DNA from: Phragmites australis
Taxonomy: Eukaryota > Streptophyta > Magnoliopsida > Poales > Poaceae
Reading direction: 5' to 3'
DNA length: 64,000 bases
Assembly (NCBI RefSeq): GCF_958298935.1
Contig: NC_084942.1
Span: forward strand, 627,501 to 691,500
A program made the position numbers and the translations under genes. Below the pieces are notes generated by a model, which was given only the letters and a program-made list of their open reading frames with translations, ran no database searches and was not told where the DNA came from. Position 1 is the first letter of the stretch. Each line of letters starts with the position of its first letter. This document shows, in pieces, positions 59,926 through 64,000 of this stretch.

Positions 59926-61740
59926 CCCCTCACGCCATCATCGTCGCATTCTGGCAGAGCATATGTCACAGCGAACTGGTCCTTATACGACCGAGGCAAG
60001 AGTCTCCCAGCAAGAATATCACAAAGGCAAACCTTTGTGGGGTACCTTACTCACCCTCGTCAACACTACTCTAGAGTTTTCCCAAGAACACAAGTTTACC
60101 CGCACACGCACCAAGCACACATCACTTCACATTTTTGAAAAGCATGATTAACATATGTAAACAATCTAGTTCTTTCTTTTGAGCAAAGCAATCCTAAGCA
60201 TACTAGTAACAAGCATTCATCCAAACAATCATTATAGTTGATGTTGGGAACCTTTTAGGGTTTCAACGGAATAAAGGTAACAATGACAAGGCATGGGATA
60301 AACAAGCTAGGTCATAACTATTCTAGCATTTCTTTTAAATCACAACTATTAATTTAATCATGCATACTCATATTGTTTGAAACAACGGCTCTACGGGTTG
60401 TATTTAAAATCATAGGAGCAATATGATCAACGGTTGTAGGACTTGCCTTCGGTTGAAGTCCTCGTCTGCTCCTTCTTCAAACTCCGGGTCCTCGGGGTCT
60501 TCCTCGAATGCTCCTTCCTCTAATAATCGCAACAACGATAGATGCACACACAATCAATCAAACGATTAAAACAAGGACTAAAAATTTACAAAAATTATGA
60601 AATTGATATGATTGGGTAGATCTCGAATTTAGATGAATATAGGTGGAAGAATCGTTGAAAACGGAGTTAGGACGGAGGAGAAATGGGCTTCGAAAGTTTT
60701 ACCGGGAGAGAAATTCTGAAAAAAAAAAAATGGGAGAATATTCCTGGAATATTCTGTTTGGGTCGGCTCGTGGCTCGGCTTCACGGCTCAGGATCGGGCT
60801 TAGCGGCTCGGCTCGGTTTTTGCTGCTCACGGCTCGGCTCAGCTCTCGGCTCAGCGGCTCATGGCTCGGGCTCGGCTTGATTTTGTCGGTGGGCTTCAGC
60901 GGGCGACTCGGATCGGCTAAAATGGGGCCCACCTGTCAGTTATGAAGATAAAAGAGAGAGAGGGGGGCCGGCCGGCTCGGCCTGGGTCTTCCCGATGGGG
61001 AGGGGCGATGGGTGGCGGCACGCTGGCGGAGGGTGGCGGTGGGCCTCGCGGGCCGGATCCGGCTGGCAGGCGGCCGGGGCGGTGGTCTGCGATAGGGCGG
61101 CGGCGACCAGCAGCGGGGAGGGTGGCGGCCTGGCGATGAGAGGGCGACGGAGGCCCAGGTACGCCCAAGGGGAGGGAAAGGAAGGAGAGGGAGAGAGAGA
61201 GAAGGGGGCCGGGGGGCTCACCGGCGGTGGCGTGCTCGGAGGGAGGCGGCGGAGTGCTCGGAGGGAGAGAGAGAGGATGTGAGGAAGGGGATGGGGGGAG
61301 TCTTGCACTGTTCATCTTCTTATATAGGCTAGGCTGGCTACCGGGCGGGCGCGCGGGGCGAGGCGGCTCGGGGCGCGAGGCAGTGGCACGGGGCGCGAGG
61401 CAAGGCGCGGGGCGCGAGGTCTACCGGCGCGGCGATGCGACGGCAGGCGCGGCACGGCCAGCTCTGGCAGGCGGGTCACGGGGAGGGGACGGGAGAGATG
61501 GAAGAGAGAGGAAGAAGAGAGAAAGAGGGAGAAAGGGGAAAAGAAATTAGGGATTTGACAGCAGGGATGAGAGGATCGATAAACGAGTACAAGCAAAACA
61601 CGCAACATGACAGCAAAGCAAGCAGGTAGCAGCTAGGCAGAGATGATCGAAGGGCACATGACACATCAACAAGGTAACTCTCTTTGAGAGGCAACAAGAA
61701 TGTCGACGCGACGTTGGGACCGAGATCATCAGCGGTGGCC
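59926..61740 (-). mobile_element. reversed LTR, related to the long-LTR family
   Basis: On the minus strand it has a TATA box (CTATATAAG, about 61318-61326), a CT-rich leader, a GC-rich zone of repeated GAGCC/CGAGCC units (60760-60900), the TTTCTCCTCCGTCCTAACTC segment and a GAGGAAGACCCCGAGGACCC segment. These are diverged counterparts of parts of the 27640-31573 LTR. It overlaps in content with the fragment at 55760-57344, so the two are separate insertions rather than halves of one. The outer end is approximate. Confidence 0.6.
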
Positions 61741-61749
61741 TGAACTGGG

Positions 61750-62508
61750 TAACCTCGTGGGGTAGAGACCCGACTTAACGAGCATCTGTTGCATCATGTG
61801 GTCGATATATATTCTCTTTCTCTCTGTCCCTTGATGGCCATGAGCGCTAGCTTCTTTGCCTAGAGAACATTAGGATTTGCAATTACGACGGGACAACGGT
61901 GGCCGGCCATTGCTCCCCGTTCTTGCATCAACAAGAAACACATAGACATGGATAACAGATAAATTACATGTGCATTTTGGTACTACCAATGCTATACAAA
62001 AGTTAATAGAGGTGGATATCATGCATGCTCCAAGTTGAACACATGCATTTGGTTTCATGAAAATTAAACTAATTCAGAATATTAAAACACAAACAAGGGG
62101 GGTTATTGGTTGCCTGCATGAATGGATTATGACTCAGCGGATACGTATAATCTCAAAGAGAAACATATTTGGTTGCCTGTATGTACTGTTCCAACCTGAT
62201 CCGAAGGATGTATACTATTGCATCCGCTCATACAAATATACTCACTTGTCAGTACCATAAAATCATCTTCATGCAAGTACCAATTAGAATCTCAACTCTT
62301 ACATCCGCTCATACGACCTTAGATTCAGTTAACTAAACTGAAACTCCACTCAAAATATTCAGATAGATAAAAACAACCAACCAACACTCTTCTTTTAAAA
62401 AACATAAACCCACTCAGCCTACGTTTATGGTCTATATCAGCAACTAATCACATCATAGGTAGTAAGATAAATAAGAAATTATTTTAATTGTTCCTAAACA
62501 ATAGTTCC
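61750..62508. other. intergenic, no gene recognised
   Basis: AT-rich flank between the retrotransposon block and the tRNA gene, without an exon, RNA gene or transposon I can define. Confidence 0.45.
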
Positions 62509-62590
62509 GTCGATATGTCCGAGTGGTTAAGGAGACAGACTTGAAATCTGTTGGGCTTCGCCCGCGCAGGTTCGAACCCTGCTGTCGACG
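62509..62590 (+). tRNA. tRNA-Ser (anticodon UGA)
   Basis: 82 nt. The acceptor stem GTCGATA pairs with TGTCGAC (one T-G wobble), with discriminator G. The A box lies around TGTCCGAGTGG and the B box is GGTTCGAACCC. The anticodon arm is ACAGA-CTTGAAA-TCTGT, placing TGA at positions 34-36 (reads UCA serine codons). The long variable arm GGGCTTCGCCC is the mark of serine tRNAs. No intron, no encoded CCA. TTTTT at 62602-62606 is the polymerase III terminator. Confidence 0.97.
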
Positions 62591-62629
62591 ATAAACCTCT
62601 CTTTTTGCGCCTTTTTTTTTTTGGCAATG

Positions 62630-63351
62630 ATTGGATAGTACTACGTACTACTTGGTAAGTCTTCACCGCCTGAGGTTGCTTCATTGCTTGGGGTGGAGAT
62701 TTTTCCTTCCCTTTCGCTTTCGCTTTTCCTCCACGAACACGATTAACACAGCACGCATCCATCCATCCATATCCACCACGCAACTGACCAAGCCAACCGA
62801 CGAACGAATCCGACTAGGGATTAATCAGCTCAGACGCCACGATTTCTCTCTGAATATACTATATAATTCAGAGGAAGATCACGCCGCCTCTTTCTGCTTC
62901 GCCCGCCGGCTTCCTGCTCCTCGATCCCGCAAGGTGATCTTTTTTGTTCCCTCTTCGTGAAATTGATCCGGAATTTTGACTTCTTCGCCTCCGGATTTGC
63001 GCCCCTGGTGTTCCTCTTCCTCGAATTTCTCGATTTGCCTCGTCTTCCGCGTTTCGCCTCACCTGCGTTTTGTTCTCGATTTGTTTTATCCTGATTTGAC
63101 CAAGGTTTCTCTTGATTCCTTCCTTAATCCTCTGGCTCCTCCGTTTTCTAACTCCTGGATTTCGATCGGGCAGTCTCGGCTTTGTACACTGCTGCACTTG
63201 TTCTTCCTCGGACGAAATTTCTCCCCTTTTCCCTGTGCTGTAATACTAGTTGCATCACTAAAGATTAATAAACCGCATGAACATCTTATCATATTTAGTG
63301 TACACGGCATGGCAGGTCAACAAGCAAGGAAACAGTCACACACTTGCAACG
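62630..63351 (+). promoter_or_regulatory. 5' leader region of the right-edge secreted-protein gene
   Basis: A CT-rich, intron-containing type of leader: a possible donor CGCAAG|GTGATC at 62934 and a possible acceptor GGCAG at 63311-63315 lie upstream of the first coding ATG. Leader exon structure and transcription start are uncertain. Confidence 0.35.
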
Positions 63352-63445
63352 ATGATGGGGTTGAGAGCGCCGTTCTTTCTCCTCCTCTTGCTCGTCGTGG
63401 GCTGGGGAACTGCACAAACCGACGGTTCGCAAGACAAGGAATTTG
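63352..63445 (+). CDS. N-terminal exon of a secreted protein (partial, unidentified)
   Basis: Two adjacent ATGs (63352, 63355) open a frame MMGLRAPFFLLLLLVVGWG followed by TAQTDGSQDKEF. A basic residue, a strongly hydrophobic Leu/Val core and a small-residue cleavage site (GTA|QT) make a clear secretory signal peptide of about 22 residues. A donor (TTTG|GTACGCC) at 63446 ends the exon after 31 codons plus one base. No second exon is recognisable before the window ends, so the family cannot be named; it could be any secreted enzyme or receptor ectodomain. Confidence 0.55.
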
Positions 63446-64000
63446 GTACGCCTTACTCAACACAACAACCTTCCTATGCTATCATGTATGGGATGCTTGT
63501 TCATCTGCATAGTAGTAACACAGTCTCCCATATGCTGCAAAGCGAAATCATCATGACACTCTTCGTAGTGTTCCGTTAAAAAGGAAAAAAGATCATCTTT
63601 TGCTGCAGATTTTATTATGTACAGTTCTGTTATTCTTTAGGCAAAATGTGCACCTGCTGAGGGTACTCCATTCAGTTCAAGTTGAAATTGAGCATGTCTT
63701 ATTTCCTGATCCTCTGTTGCCACCTACTGCTTGGCATCACTGACTGAAGCTTTATAATTAGTACTGCCTGATTGTTAGCCTACTTTGTTCAAGCTTTGGC
63801 ATGGGTTCTACATAATTTGATGTTTCTCTGCATAGTATAATGCAAGGATGGCCATTATGGTCACAGCATACCCCCTTGAGAACCCAATTTTTACTTCTGG
63901 CATATCTTACTTCACTCAAATCTTAATGCTTGTTGTGGCCGAGTTATCTATGCAATGTATTTTAAGGCCTAGGTGGGTATGTACATGAGCACAGATAGAA
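63446..64000 (+). other. presumed intron 1 of the right-edge gene
   Basis: T-rich sequence without a supportable exon, consistent with an intron that continues past the window edge. Confidence 0.35.

Noticed and set aside
58768..60151. 260- and 452-codon frames as a cellular gene
   Set aside because: They follow an LTR and primer binding site and contain a gag core related to the Tat copies; the distal part is chance read-through into another LTR.
57340..61750. TGGGT on both sides as target duplication of the third gypsy element
   Set aside because: A 5 bp match at this distance is expected by chance and no 3' LTR adjoins the right copy.

Overview
The window is nuclear DNA from a grass (Poaceae). 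The evidence is: genes split by many short GT-AG introns, GC-rich first exons with CT/GA tracts in their 5' leaders, Tourist, Stowaway and CACTA miniature transposons, Tat-lineage Ty3/gypsy retrotransposons, and plant-only proteins such as PTAC6 and a class III peroxidase. Species cannot be read from the sequence.

Gene layout, left to right: first coding exon of RAPTOR (TOR complex 1 scaffold, minus strand, truncated by the window edge); a complete 8-exon alpha/beta-hydrolase with a GHSKG nucleophile elbow (minus); a complete 6-exon PTAC6/PAP8 gene of the plastid RNA polymerase (plus); a bHLH-like gene with an ACT-like C-terminus (plus), convergent with a BTB/POZ gene (minus); a roughly 25 kb transposon-dominated block (19.7-44.3 kb); a small HIG1-domain gene (minus); a sororin-like cohesin regulator (plus); a secreted class III peroxidase (plus); BLOS1 (minus); a second retrotransposon block (55.8-61.7 kb); a tRNA-Ser(UGA); and the first exon of a secreted protein running off the right edge. 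Exon joins for the complete genes were worked out by hand; all keep frame and give 479, 344, 164, 282, 113, 217, 317 and 137 residues.

The central block is a nested stack. A Helitron (TC... at 23362 to CTAG at 44258, flanked by A and T) carries fragments of a PPR gene and of an ATP-dependent phosphofructokinase gene. Between these fragments lie two decayed Tat-type Ty3/gypsy copies, tail to tail. The plus copy is split by a 3.93 kb solo LTR with a GAGAC target duplication. The minus copy has its LTR split by a 4.37 kb hAT element with matching ends and an 8 bp target duplication. The sequence therefore gives a relative order of insertion.

The genes form no operon-like pathway. The bHLH-like, BTB/POZ and sororin-like genes do appear to match, in order, a small neighbourhood of Arabidopsis chromosome 3 (At3g56220, At3g56230, At3g56250, from memory), so the retrotransposon block seems to have been driven into an old conserved gene cluster. 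No wholly new biological system was found. The most interesting items are the gene-carrying Helitron with its nested load, a duplicated splice acceptor in the bHLH-like gene, two orphan exon-like segments, and a hairpin-forming minisatellite inside an LTR.
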